Positions 47,684 to 56,256 of a DNA stretch of 64,000 nt are shown here, in pieces. Source of the DNA: Vibrio fortis. GTDB taxonomy: Bacteria; Pseudomonadota; Gammaproteobacteria; Enterobacterales; Vibrionaceae. The translations under genes and the position numbers were made by a program. The DNA is taken from NCBI RefSeq assembly GCF_000695685.1, contig NZ_JFFR01000025.1, positions 310,001 through 374,000 on the forward strand, read 5' to 3'. Position 1 is the stretch's first letter. Every line of letters begins with the position of its first letter. The notes below the pieces were generated by a model that searched no databases, was not told the origin of the DNA, and saw nothing but the letters and a program-made list of their open reading frames with translations.

Positions 47684-49066
47684 ATGTTGAAGATATATAA
47701 CACACTCACAAGACAGAAAGAGGAATTCAAACCAATTACAGCTGGCAAAGTCGGCATGTATGTCTGTGGGGTAACCATTTACGATCTCTGTCACATCGGT
47801 CATGGCCGTACCTTCGTCTCTTTTGACGTTGTGTCTCGTTACTTACGTTACCTTGGCTATGACCTAACATTTGTTCGTAACATCACAGACATCGATGACA
47901 AAATCATCAAGCGTGCAAACGAAAATGGCGAATCTTGTGACTCGCTAACAGAACGTCTCATCGGCGAAATGCACGCAGACTTTGATGCGCTAAACATGAA
48001 GCGTCCAGATGTTGAGCCTCGCGCGACAGAATTCATCACTGAAATCATCGAGCTGGTTGAAACCTTGATTGCTCGTGGTTTCGCGTACGTAGCAAGCAAC
48101 GGCGACGTAATGTTTGAGGTTAAGAAGTTTGACGAATACGGCAAGCTTTCTAAGCAAGACCTTGATCAGCTGCAAGCGGGTGCTCGTGTTGATGTTGAGT
48201 CAGCAAAACGCAGCCCACTAGACTTTGTTCTTTGGAAGATGTCTAAGCCGGGCGAACCAACATGGGAATCTCCATGGGGTCCAGGCCGTCCAGGTTGGCA
48301 CATTGAGTGTTCAGCAATGAACTCTTCAATCCTAGGCAACCACTTTGACATTCACGGTGGCGGTTCTGACCTTCAGTTCCCACACCATGAGAACGAAATT
48401 GCGCAATCTTGTTGTGCACATGGTACAGACTATGTAAACACATGGATGCACAGTGGAATGGTAATGGTCGACAAAGAGAAGATGTCTAAATCTCTAGGTA
48501 ACTTCTTTACGATTCGCGACGTACTAGGTCACTACGATGCAGAAACGGTTCGTTACTTCCTAATGTCTGGTCACTACCGTAGCCAGCTAAACTACAGTGA
48601 AGATAACCTGAACCAAGCACGTTCTGCACTTGAGCGTCTATACACGTCTCTGCGTGGTCTTGACCTAACTGTTGCACCAGCTGGTGGCGAAGAGTACGTT
48701 TCACGTTTTACCGCAGCGATGAATGACGACTTCAACACACCAGAAGCTTACTCTGTGCTGTTTGATATGGCGCGTGAAGTGAACCGCTTGAAGACAGAAA
48801 GCCTTGAGAAAGCAAGCGAGCTTGGTGCTCTAATGCGTGAACTGGCTGATGTTATTGGTATTCTTCACCAAGAGCCTGAAGCTTTCCTTCAAGGTGGTGC
48901 GGGCGATGACGATGAAGTCGCTGAAATCGAAGCGCTGATCAAACTGCGTAACGATTCTCGCGCTTCTAAAGATTGGGCTAATGCCGACCTTGCTCGTGAT
49001 AAGCTGAATGAGCTAGGTATTATCTTAGAAGACGGCCCTGAAGGCACAACTTGGCGTCGTAAGTAA
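47684..49066 (+). CDS. cysS: Cysteinyl-tRNA synthetase
   Basis: CysRS charges tRNA-Cys. The 460-residue class I synthetase has the zinc-binding Cys in YVCGVTIYD, the HIGH motif (CHIGHGRT), the zinc ligands in WHIECSAM and HHENEIAQS, and the KMSKSLGN loop near residue 266. The C-terminal DALR/anticodon-binding region ends [13 protein letters not shown]. It is divergent from ppiB across a 191-bp region, as in E. coli. Confidence 0.97.
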   Translation: MLKIYNTLTRQKEEFKPITAGKVGMYVCGVTIYDLCHIGHGRTFVSFDVVSRYLRYLGYDLTFVRNITDIDDKIIKRANENGESCDSLTERLIGEMHADFDALNMKRPDVEPRATEFITEIIELVETLIARGFAYVASNGDVMFEVKKFDEYGKLSKQDLDQLQAGARVDVESAKRSPLDFVLWKMSKPGEPTWESPWGPGRPGWHIECSAMNSSILGNHFDIHGGGSDLQFPHHENEIAQSCCAHGTDYVNTWMHSGMVMVDKEKMSKSLGNFFTIRDVLGHYDAETVRYFLMSGHYRSQLNYSEDNLNQARSALERLYTSLRGLDLTVAPAGGEEYVSRFTAAMNDDFNTPEAYSVLFDMAREVNRLKTESLEKASELGALMRELADVIGILHQEPEAFLQGGAGDDDEVAEIEALIKLRNDSRASKDWANADLARDKLNELGIILEDGPEGTTWRRK

Positions 49067-49072
49067 TCTTAT

Positions 49073-49099
49073 AAAAAGGGCTGATTTTCAGCCCTTTTT
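49073..49099 (+). terminator. Intrinsic terminator of cysS
   Basis: Perfect 12-bp arms AAAAAGGGCTGA / TCAGCCCTTTTT with loop TTT; the stem runs into the T-run. Confidence 0.94.
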
Positions 49100-49164
49100 T
49101 CTAGCATAAATTCTAGTTTCACCCTTATTTTTATACTCAATTTATATTTAACAGGAATATTTCT

Positions 49165-49743
49165 GTGGCTCAGATGTATTTTTATTACTCTGCGATGAAC
49201 GCGGGTAAATCAACAACGCTCTTACAGTCTTCTTTTAATTACCAAGAGCGTGGGATGACTCCCGTAATCTTTACTGCGGCGTTAGATGATCGCTACGGCG
49301 TTGGTAAAGTAAGTTCACGTATCGGTCTTCAATCGGAAGCACAGTTGTTCAAAGCGGATACGAACCTATTTCAAGCTATTGCTGCATTGAACGAAGAGGA
49401 AAAGCGCCACTGTGTTCTAATTGACGAGTGTCAGTTCCTATCGAAAGAGCAGGTTTATCAACTAACTGAAGTAGTCGATAAGCTGAACATTCCTGTGCTG
49501 TGTTATGGTTTAAGAACCGACTTCCTTGGTGAACTATTTGAAGGTAGCAAATACTTATTGTCGTGGGCAGATAAATTGGTTGAGCTTAAAACCATTTGTC
49601 ACTGTGGCCGCAAAGCGAACATGGTGATTCGTACCGACGAACATGGTGTGGCGATTGCAGAAGGGGATCAGGTTGCGATTGGTGGCAACGATAAATATGT
49701 CTCTGTATGTCGACTGCACTACAAAGAAGCATTGGGCAAATAA
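49165..49743 (+). CDS. tdk: Thymidine kinase
   Basis: Tdk phosphorylates thymidine for salvage into dTMP. The 192-residue product has the P-loop in [15 protein letters not shown], the LIDECQFL magnesium-binding motif, the [14 protein letters not shown] lasso region and a zinc site of paired cysteines ([11 protein letters not shown] and CRLHYKEA, the last using Cys-x-x-His). Translation begins at GTG 49165, preceded by ACAGGA; the conserved [16 protein letters not shown] start supports it. Confidence 0.95.
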   Translation: MAQMYFYYSAMNAGKSTTLLQSSFNYQERGMTPVIFTAALDDRYGVGKVSSRIGLQSEAQLFKADTNLFQAIAALNEEEKRHCVLIDECQFLSKEQVYQLTEVVDKLNIPVLCYGLRTDFLGELFEGSKYLLSWADKLVELKTICHCGRKANMVIRTDEHGVAIAEGDQVAIGGNDKYVSVCRLHYKEALGK

Positions 49744-49760
49744 TCCCGGTTGAACAAATA

Positions 49761-49790
49761 AAAACGGTGGCTATCGAAAGCCACCGTTTT
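49761..49790 (+). terminator. Intrinsic terminator of tdk
   Basis: Perfect 12-bp arms AAAACGGTGGCT / AGCCACCGTTTT with a 6-nt loop and a T-run. Confidence 0.93.
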
Positions 49791-49856
49791 TTATATCCGA
49801 AGGAATTCATCCTATAACGTATTTAGAATGTCTACTTAGACCTTGAACCCAACGTT

Positions 49857-50501
49857 TTAAGCTTCAAGTCCAATACTCTTAATCTGTTGATAGGCTGATT
49901 CCACATCTTCTGGGACGGGAAGGGCAATCTGGAACCCTAATCTTGGATATTCTTTGATACGCTCGAAATCGGCAATTAATGCACTTAACACCATCTCCAA
50001 GGGCAACTCTTCATTGTAGTAATCAACCCAGTGTTGCCATTGAGAAGTAACCGTAATCTGTGCGTCTTTATCCGGCCACTGTTGTTTGAAGGTGGCGTAG
50101 GTTCGCTTCTCCATAAATGGTTTTTGAACTAGGGTCAGTCGCTGAGGGATATCACCTCTATTTTTCAGCAAGTCATAGGTAAAACGTACATTTTCACCGG
50201 TATTACTTGCTTGTGTCTCGAGAACAATTGCTGAATCGGGAACACTACAGTCACGGGCTATTGCGGCAAATGTCTCGGCTTCGCTGCGACTGAATTGACC
50301 TTCTGTAAATCGCCCAACGCCACCAGAAAAAACGATGTAGGGAGCGATCCCTTGCTTGTACAGTTGAGCAGCGTATTCAGCCACACGAGTGTCGTTGCTA
50401 CACAAAACAAAGATACAATCTGAGGGTGCTGGTGTATCGCCGACTCTCATATAATCCCACAGAGTGTCAATAGCTCGGTGTAATTTAGTCATCGAGGGCA
50501 T
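49857..50501 (-). CDS. YdcF-like DUF218-domain protein
   Basis: The 214-residue product has no signal or membrane segment. It shows the DUF218 layout: a hydrophobic first strand (SDCIFVLCSND), RVAEYAAQLYKQG, the Gly-rich FSGGVGRFT loop, SEAETFAAIA, and ASNTGENVRFTYDLL. E. coli YdcF, of this family, binds SAM, but no enzymatic reaction is established. Its start region overlaps the end of the SDR gene by 17 bp (ATG 50501; ATG 50492 is also possible), so the two are co-transcribed. Confidence 0.88.
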   Translation of the reverse strand: MPSMTKLHRAIDTLWDYMRVGDTPAPSDCIFVLCSNDTRVAEYAAQLYKQGIAPYIVFSGGVGRFTEGQFSRSEAETFAAIARDCSVPDSAIVLETQASNTGENVRFTYDLLKNRGDIPQRLTLVQKPFMEKRTYATFKQQWPDKDAQITVTSQWQHWVDYYNEELPLEMVLSALIADFERIKEYPRLGFQIALPVPEDVESAYQQIKSIGLEA

Positions 50502-51327
50502 CCAAGGTAGAGTTATATTTGAATGAGAAACCTAAGCTAATAATCTTTTCTGAAGAGACTCGTTTATCTGGCGTATCGACAATTGGCGGAAGGGATTCTT
50601 TGCTGTTCGCGCTCTTTAGTGCAGCGGCATAGAATTCAGCTTTGCTCACCGTGTTAGGTGTTGTGACATTGACAACTTGGTTGTGGAGTTGCGTGATGGC
50701 GAAATCAACGCCGCGAATCGCGTCATCTAGGTGCAGCATATTGGCTGGTGCTTGAGAGCTCACTTGTTTTAGCTTGCTTGCAAAACGAGAAGGGTGGCGA
50801 TTAGGACCAATCAGTCCACTAAAACGCAGCACAGTGTAATCAATGCCAGAGTCGATAACAGATTGCTCAGCTGTAAGCATGATCTTGGCGTTGTCAGAAA
50901 ACGGATAAGCTGACGATGTATTTGCGATCGCTAGCGATGCGTCACTCTCATCAATGGTTCCTGGCTTTTCTGGATACACAGTAGTAGAGCTCACCATAAT
51001 CAGTTTCTTGATATTCGCTTTTTGGCTTGCTTCTACTAACTGCTGCCATTGCTGTGCGTAAGCTATCCCTGAGCCTTTTCTAAATCCAGGTGGGAAGCTG
51101 CCAATCACGATTTCAATGTTGTTCTCAAGTAACAGTGAATAGAGTTGAGAAACGGTGTCTGCATTTTCACTAAAACAAAATTCCAATCCGTGTATTTGTT
51201 GTTGTTTAAGTTCTTCCACACCTTGCGAGCTTGTTTTCGTTGCGACAACGCTGTGTCCGTGGCGGGCTAAATGGTCCGCTAAAGGTGCGCCAACCCAACC
51301 AGCTCCTAGGACTAATATAGATGCCAT
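50485..51327 (-). CDS. NAD(P)-binding sugar-nucleotide-epimerase-like protein (SDR)
   Basis: The 280-residue product is an extended short-chain dehydrogenase-type protein. The N-terminal dinucleotide motif is GAGWVGAPLADHL rather than GxxGxxG followed by a basic residue. A catalytic-like SSTTVYPEKPG and a Tyr-x-x-x-Lys-like SSAYPFSDNAK segment follow (Tyr then four residues to the Lys, one more than usual). It resembles YeeZ-like proteins that belong to this fold but whose substrate is unknown. It is the first of two overlapping minus-strand genes, with the DUF218 protein second. Confidence 0.8.
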   Translation of the reverse strand: MASILVLGAGWVGAPLADHLARHGHSVVATKTSSQGVEELKQQQIHGLEFCFSENADTVSQLYSLLLENNIEIVIGSFPPGFRKGSGIAYAQQWQQLVEASQKANIKKLIMVSSTTVYPEKPGTIDESDASLAIANTSSAYPFSDNAKIMLTAEQSVIDSGIDYTVLRFSGLIGPNRHPSRFASKLKQVSSQAPANMLHLDDAIRGVDFAITQLHNQVVNVTTPNTVSKAEFYAAALKSANSKESLPPIVDTPDKRVSSEKIISLGFSFKYNSTLDALDD

Positions 51328-51458
51328 AATTTCCTCACTTACTTACTGTAATTGGTATTCGCGATATTGATTGGTGATTTGACCTTACAGGAAGTCAAAA
51401 TATTTCCTTTAAGCCTAACAAACCTTTGTAAAAAAATGAAAAGTCCATAAACGAAAAA

Positions 51459-51483
51459 ACTCCATTGCCGAAGCTAATGGAGT
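51459..51483 (-). terminator. Intrinsic terminator of the TIGR02647-like gene
   Basis: On the minus strand ACTCCATT / AATGGAGT flanks an inner GC-TTCG-GC hairpin and is followed by six T residues. Confidence 0.9.
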
Positions 51484-51503
51484 CTGAATCTGGAAATGTG
51501 AAC

Positions 51504-51734
51504 TTATTTTAAAATGCGTAATAGTTTGTCGGCACGCTCTGCGGTTTCAATACCTTCGTCAGTGAGGTAACCGCCATCTGGTTGAGTACAAAGGCCCTTG
51601 TCGAACAAACGTTGTACCGCTTCTTTCATTTCAGAAGAAGCTTCTTGATGCACCTTAATGCCGGTCGCGGCGCTGCTTACATCAAACTGAAGAAGAAGGT
51701 TTAAATCTGCAATGTGTTCAGTGGTGTACTTCAT
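51504..51734 (-). CDS. Small protein of the TIGR02647 type, possible DNA-binding
   Basis: The 76-residue product starts MKYTTEHIADLNLLLQFDVSS, has a GIKVHQEASSEMKEAVQRLFDKGLCTQPDGGYLTDEGIETAERA body and ends LLRILK. The GYLTDEGIE stretch with two flanking helices looks like a small winged-helix-type fold. As far as I recall it fits family TIGR02647, found in Vibrio and Pseudomonas without known function. I chose ATG 51734, preceded by AGGTC; a longer frame upstream lacks a ribosome site. It is a single gene. Confidence 0.8.
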   Translation of the reverse strand: MKYTTEHIADLNLLLQFDVSSAATGIKVHQEASSEMKEAVQRLFDKGLCTQPDGGYLTDEGIETAERADKLLRILK

Positions 51735-51996
51735 AATTGACCTATTAATTTTAATGTCTTCTGTTTTCACAATAGTGCGCAATGATAATGCAGGCAATAG
51801 GAAATCAAGAGAATTGATAACTGATACCAAATTGGGTGTTTAATCAACGAATAGCTTGGTGTCTCTAATTAAATTGGCTGAATTATATTCATTTGGGCAA
51901 TGGGTGATGTTCATTTTGAGACGCTTGTAATATATTGGACTGACAAAAATCTAATGACACCGAGATGGTGCGAATTATATAAAAAGGAAAAGGTCA

Positions 51997-53304
51997 GTGA
52001 GAGCCAAGAAGATAGCTTTAGTGGTGGGTATGCTATTGGGTGTTGCTGGGTGTCAAAGTACACCAGCAGATCAAAGTGGTACGAGCCAAGCAACGAATAA
52101 GGATGTTCAAGCGTCCAGTGAAGTACGTTCGTTTGATTCAATTCAAACAACCTACACAGAATGGGAAACTAAGCTAGAAGCGCACTCACAATACGCACTG
52201 TATGCACCTGAAAACTACAAAGAGTTATTGGGTGCGTGGTCAGACGCGCAAGAGATTTACGCGGATATTGCAAAAGACCAGACATTGATTACCGATAGCT
52301 ACTCTATCTTCTCAAGCCAGACATACGCTCAGGCGTTTGATGAGAAAATAGAAACGGTGAAATCAAACTACGAAGCGATTCTGGTGCTAAAAGATAAAGC
52401 AGACCAAGTACTAGCTGACTCTATTGCACAAATGGATTACTTGAAGCTATTGGGTGCAGATACGATGTTTAAGTCAAACTACAAACGTCTGTACTCAGAG
52501 TACAAAGAGCTATTTAACTATGTGCTAGTGGATGAGTTGGAAGATGCTCAAGAAGCGCAAGTTGAGTTCTTGAATAATGCTCGCGTACTTGAAGTGAAAG
52601 TGGCTCATAAGAAATATATTGTTCCACTAAAAGAGAAGTTAGAGCTGCTTGAAGATGAAGATTTCCATGAAGTGGTGCCACTGACTTTTGCTAAAGCGAC
52701 TTCACAAATTGAACTCGCAGAAAGCAAGGTTAAGGCAACTCCGCGTGAAAAGTCGATCATCCAAGATGCAATTGCAGCCGCAGAATTTGAGCTTAACCAC
52801 GTACGTAGTGTTGCTCATGAAGTAAAACTGCTTGCAAGCATTAAAGATGATAAGTTTGAGCAAGCGGTATTGAACGCAGAAAATCAGTTACTTAACATCT
52901 CTAAAGCGGTCAATGAGCAAGATTATCGCGATGTTGGACTACGTCTTCAGTCAGAAAAGATTGTTGCTAGCATTAAAAAGCTAAAGAGTTCAGATTTAAC
53001 TTCAGAGCTTACGCAAGAAATTGAAGCTTTAACGGCGAAGTTAGCGAAACTAGAAACGGAAAACCAACAGCAGGCACAACAGCTTGTGGATACCAATAAG
53101 CAGACTGAGTTGCTGACCGAACAGGTGTCAAAAAGTGATGCTCACATCAAGAGCCTCGAAGATTTGGTGTCGAGCTTGAAGGTGCAGGCGAGCGGAGCTG
53201 CAGCTGAGCCAGTGGCACAACCAGCGGTTGAAGCTGTAACTGCGCCGGCAGCCGACGAAGCTGCATCAAAGGTTGAAACTGTCGCCGAAGTTGAAAACTC
53301 GTAG
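51997..53304 (+). CDS. Helical lipoprotein with coiled-coil region and Ala/Glu-rich tail
   Basis: GTG 51997, preceded by AAAAAGGAAAAGG, opens a 435-residue frame. The signal ends in lipobox VAGC with Cys19, followed by QST, so outer-membrane sorting is likely (no Asp at +2). The body is almost entirely helical, rich in Glu, Lys and Gln; clear heptads run at about 330-395 (TQEIEALTAKLAKLETENQQQ ...), and the C-terminus is a low-complexity Ala/Glu/Val/Pro tail. The repeated helical pairs suggest an elongated periplasmic protein. I do not recognise a family. Confidence 0.75.
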   Translation: MRAKKIALVVGMLLGVAGCQSTPADQSGTSQATNKDVQASSEVRSFDSIQTTYTEWETKLEAHSQYALYAPENYKELLGAWSDAQEIYADIAKDQTLITDSYSIFSSQTYAQAFDEKIETVKSNYEAILVLKDKADQVLADSIAQMDYLKLLGADTMFKSNYKRLYSEYKELFNYVLVDELEDAQEAQVEFLNNARVLEVKVAHKKYIVPLKEKLELLEDEDFHEVVPLTFAKATSQIELAESKVKATPREKSIIQDAIAAAEFELNHVRSVAHEVKLLASIKDDKFEQAVLNAENQLLNISKAVNEQDYRDVGLRLQSEKIVASIKKLKSSDLTSELTQEIEALTAKLAKLETENQQQAQQLVDTNKQTELLTEQVSKSDAHIKSLEDLVSSLKVQASGAAAEPVAQPAVEAVTAPAADEAASKVETVAEVENS

Positions 53305-53334
53305 CGACCAACAAATACAGTTATATCTAATCCT

Positions 53335-53356
53335 AAAAGCGCCCTCGGGCGCTTTT
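53335..53356 (+). terminator. Intrinsic terminator of the lipoprotein gene
   Basis: AAAAGCGCC / GGCGCTTTT with a 4-nt CTCG loop, followed by a T-run. Confidence 0.9.
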
Positions 53357-53666
53357 TTACTTTCTGTTGATCTGCGTCAAAATTTTCCTTTTGGAGGAGG
53401 CTAAGTAGCGAATTAGCGCATGGTGTTTTTATCTAACATTTCATAAGTAATTGAATTTTAGTCATTTATTTTATTGTTGAGGTTTTTCAGATAATTGAGT
53501 GATGACATCCGGCTAATCCTAAAGTCGTATGTTTTTAGCCAAATTCTATGCATTTTTTGAATGAGATCTGGATCACGATAATTAGCGTGAAAATTAGCAC
53601 TTGAAATAAAAAATAAAAGAGAGGATTATCGCGCTCCCGACGACATGTTTCAAAATGTAAACAACC
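53357..53666 (+). other. Regulatory region upstream of focA
   Basis: This 310-bp AT-rich region holds the focA promoter and no ORF with a ribosome site. The only clear element is the CRP-like palindrome at 53559-53580. I looked for an FNR site (TTGAT-N4-ATCAA) and saw only a degenerate TTGAGTGATGA (about 53497), so anaerobic control is not proven here. Confidence 0.4.
53559..53580 (+). promoter_or_regulatory. CRP-binding site candidate upstream of focA
   Basis: The core TGAGATCTGGATCACG pairs TGAGA and TCACG half-sites with a 6-bp spacer. It matches the CRP consensus TGTGA-N6-TCACA with one difference in each half and keeps the GATCTxGATC centre of the ideal site. It lies 87 bp before the focA start. 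Confidence 0.65.
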
Positions 53667-54509
53667 ATGAACCTAAATCAATTTGACTCATTATTACCGC
53701 CTCAAATGGCTGAGCGCGCTGCAGATATCGGCGTAGGTAAAGCAACTAAAGATCCCATTAAATCTTTCTTATTGGCTATCTCTGCTGGTATTCATATTGG
53801 TATCGCTTTTGTTTTCTATACCATAGTGACGACAGGGGCTGGTGACTTGCCTTGGGGCATTACTCGTTTAATTGGTGGTCTTGCCTTCAGTCTTGGTCTT
53901 ATTCTAGTGGTTGTGACCGGTGGTGAACTGTTTACCAGCTCGGTACTGACGTTGGTAGCGAGAGCAAGTGGTAAGATTTCATGGAAAACCTTAGTCAAAA
54001 ACTGGGCGACAGTTTACATCGGTAACCTGATTGGTGCTCTGTTGCTGGTGGCTTGTATGCTTTTGACCAAACAATACATGTTTGATCATGGCCAAGTGGG
54101 TTTGAATGCCATGGCTATTTCTCAACACAAGCTTCACCATGACTTTATTCAAGCCGTTGCGTTGGGCATCATGTGTAATGTGCTTGTGTGTATTGCAGTA
54201 TGGATGACATTCAGTGGCCGCACTCTCACAGATAAAATTGCGGTTATGATTCTACCTGTTGCGATGTTTGTGTCGGCGGGTTTTGAGCACTGCATTGCCA
54301 ACATGTTCCAAGTACCATTAGCTATCGGTATTAAGACGTTTGCCCCAGCTGAGTTCTGGAGTATGACTGGAGCCAATCCAGCAGATTACGTTGACCTAAA
54401 TATGATGGACTTTTTGATCAATAACCTACTGCCTGTAACACTAGGCAACATCATTGGCGGCGGTATCTTTGTCGGCATGTGGTACTGGTTGATCTATCTG
54501 CGTGACTGA
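53667..54509 (+). CDS. focA: Formate transporter FocA
   Basis: FocA is a pentameric formate channel of the FNT family in the inner membrane, moving formate out or in during mixed-acid fermentation. The 280-residue product has six hydrophobic spans, an N-terminal cytoplasmic helix, the VVTGGELFTSSVLTLVARASGKIS segment (omega-loop region) and the conserved gating histidine in FSAGFEHCIANMF (here VSAGFEHCIANMF). pflB, its usual downstream partner, is not present; a terminator follows directly. A CRP-like site lies upstream. Confidence 0.93.
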   Translation: MNLNQFDSLLPPQMAERAADIGVGKATKDPIKSFLLAISAGIHIGIAFVFYTIVTTGAGDLPWGITRLIGGLAFSLGLILVVVTGGELFTSSVLTLVARASGKISWKTLVKNWATVYIGNLIGALLLVACMLLTKQYMFDHGQVGLNAMAISQHKLHHDFIQAVALGIMCNVLVCIAVWMTFSGRTLTDKIAVMILPVAMFVSAGFEHCIANMFQVPLAIGIKTFAPAEFWSMTGANPADYVDLNMMDFLINNLLPVTLGNIIGGGIFVGMWYWLIYLRD

Positions 54510-54537
54510 TTTTGACACACTTAATCACAGTTTCTAG

Positions 54538-54557
54538 CGGCTCACTTCGGTGGGCCG
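54538..54557 (+). terminator. Intrinsic terminator of focA
   Basis: An 8-bp stem CGGCTCAC / GTGGGCCG (one T-G pair) is capped by TTCG and followed by TTTTT. Confidence 0.92.
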
Positions 54558-54717
54558 TTTTTAATTGTGGACAAACAACCTCGTAAAGGGCACACAGAAG
54601 TCGTTTAAAAAATCATCTATTCGGTAACGTATCTCTATATATCCTTGAAAAGGGGAGAGATGCACTAATTTGGGTTGTTGATAACTTAAATATGGCAGAG
54701 CCACAGGTGTTGCATTT

Positions 54718-54744
54718 GGTTATCCACAGTTTCTGTGGATAACC
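54718..54744. repeat. Perfect palindrome of two inverted DnaA-box sequences
   Basis: GGTTATCCACAG and CTGTGGATAACC form a perfect 12-bp inverted repeat around TTT. Each arm carries the consensus DnaA box TTATCCACA. It lies between focA and the fetB-like gene. Lack of a T-run on the minus strand argues against a simple terminator. Confidence 0.6.
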
Positions 54745-54792
54745 TGTCTTAAATTCCGTGAGTAACCCTATTTATAAGGATCAAAATGGTGA

Positions 54793-55587
54793 TCAAGTAT
54801 TATTTTTGATCTTTGCTTTTACTCGCCCCTCTTTGGTCAGAGCGACTTTAAGTGAAAGATTCAAAGCTAGCGCAAGCGATGTGCTCATCATGATGAAGAT
54901 GGCGAGCATGATCATTAACTGATATTTAATGGCAATCATAGGGGAGGCGCCCCCTAAAATTTGGCCTGTCATCATACCGGGAAGTGTAACAAGGCCTGTC
55001 GTCGCCATAGAGGCCATTATAGGAGACATCGCCTTCTGCATTGCATTTCGAACAAACGGCGCTGACGCGTAGGTTGGAGACGCTCCTAGAGCTATTGCCG
55101 CTTCATACTCCGACTTTTGAGTTTCAAAGGCACCAAATAAGTTTTGTAGCGCCACAATATTACTACTCAAACTATTACCAAGCAGCATGCCAGCGATAGG
55201 TATCAAATACTGTGCACCAAATAAGGGCATTGGTTTGATGATATAGAAGCAGATGAAAAGCACGATAGGAATGCAGGTAATGGACAATCCGGTTGCTATG
55301 GGTAATAAGAGCAGCTTTCTTGGTAGCTTTGCTTTTTCAATAATCGAACTTGCACCCACGACGATCATGATGCTCAGCCAAAGAAGGTTAATCCACACAC
55401 TGTCGAGCTTAAATAGGTACTCGAGGTACAAACCAACGAGGAATAGCTGAACAGCCATTCGAGCAATGCTGATACTAGCTTCTCTAGCGAGACCGAGTTT
55501 GAAGTGGTGATTAATGCCGATGGGAAGAATCAGTAATGAACTAAAGAGTAATAACTGCCACCACGAGATATCGATAACGTCTTGCAT
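54793..55587 (-). CDS. FetB-like ABC permease (UPF0014)
   Basis: The 264-residue product has about seven hydrophobic spans and the UPF0014 features AREASISIARMAVQLFLVGLYL, IPIAGMLLGNSLSS and GLVTLPGMMTGQILGGASPMIAIKYQLMIM. In E. coli, FetB works with the ATPase FetA to export iron under oxidative stress. Here no ATPase gene is adjacent: focA and the palindrome lie on one side, the torE upstream region on the other. It may pair with a distant ATPase or have a different role; that is open. Confidence 0.85.
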   Translation of the reverse strand: MQDVIDISWWQLLLFSSLLILPIGINHHFKLGLAREASISIARMAVQLFLVGLYLEYLFKLDSVWINLLWLSIMIVVGASSIIEKAKLPRKLLLLPIATGLSITCIPIVLFICFYIIKPMPLFGAQYLIPIAGMLLGNSLSSNIVALQNLFGAFETQKSEYEAAIALGASPTYASAPFVRNAMQKAMSPIMASMATTGLVTLPGMMTGQILGGASPMIAIKYQLMIMLAIFIMMSTSLALALNLSLKVALTKEGRVKAKIKNNT

Positions 55588-56024
55588 AAAGCTTCCTTAT
55601 TTAGTCCTCCCATACTATCTGAAACGACGCTCAAATTCATTTTCTCCTGATGAGATTACAGCGCGTTTTTGCAGCAAAGATTTAACAAAATTTGCACATA
55701 AATCTCGCTGTTTGCGTCTAATTTGGCTACTACTTAGTAGGTAAAAAGTTACAACTGGTTATTGGTTTGTTGGGTTTTTGTGTCAATTTAACAATTGATT
55801 AATCTACTTAATTCTTCACATTTGTTAATACTTTTTAATATGTTTCTTTAACTGAAAACAACTCTGGATGAGCTCAAAAAAGTATTGATTAGCAAGGGCT
55901 AAGAGCGGTGATTTGATTGAACCCTACTTTGAGTATGGTCTAAAATTTGTTGCTAGATACTGATGAACTTTAGCCCCTTAGAATGGGCTTATCGAAATTA
56001 CTAAATACAAAATAGGCAAAATGT
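55588..56024. other. Intergenic region between the fetB-like gene and torE
   Basis: This 437-bp stretch lies between divergent genes and is AT-rich from 55740 to 55860. It must hold both promoters. I looked for TorR boxes (CTGTTCATAT type), FNR and ArcA sites and found no convincing match. No ORF with a ribosome site is present. Confidence 0.35.
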
Positions 56025-56207
56025 ATGAGTGATGTTAATAAAATTGAAACTGGCGAAAAGCGCTCGTTGGAGTGGAAGTCATTCCTCTTCATCGCAGTGG
56101 TTCTCTTTCCTGTGTTGAGTGTTGCATTTGTAGGTGGTTACGGCTTCCTAGTTTGGGCGCTTCAAGTGTTCGTATTCGGACCTCCAGGTGCTCACGGCGG
56201 CATGTAA
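56025..56207 (+). CDS. torE: TorE / NapE-type small membrane protein
   Basis: The 60-residue product has a charged N-terminus and one membrane span (about residues 21-52, FLFIAVVLFPVLSVAFVGGYGFLVWALQVFVFG), ending GPPGAHGGM. This is the TorE/NapE pattern, found as the first gene of tor or nap operons; its exact role is unclear. It precedes torC by 49 bp and torA beyond, giving torECA. Confidence 0.88.
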   Translation: MSDVNKIETGEKRSLEWKSFLFIAVVLFPVLSVAFVGGYGFLVWALQVFVFGPPGAHGGM

Positions 56208-56256
56208 TGCCTCACACAACAACATTTTTTAGAACAGATATTTAAGAGAGCTAATC

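Noticed and set aside
53492..53515. Possible FNR box before focA
   Set aside because: TTGAGTGATGA fits only half of the TTGAT-N4-ATCAA consensus.
55740..56020. TorR boxes upstream of torE
   Set aside because: No repeated CTGTTCATAT-like sequence was found by eye.
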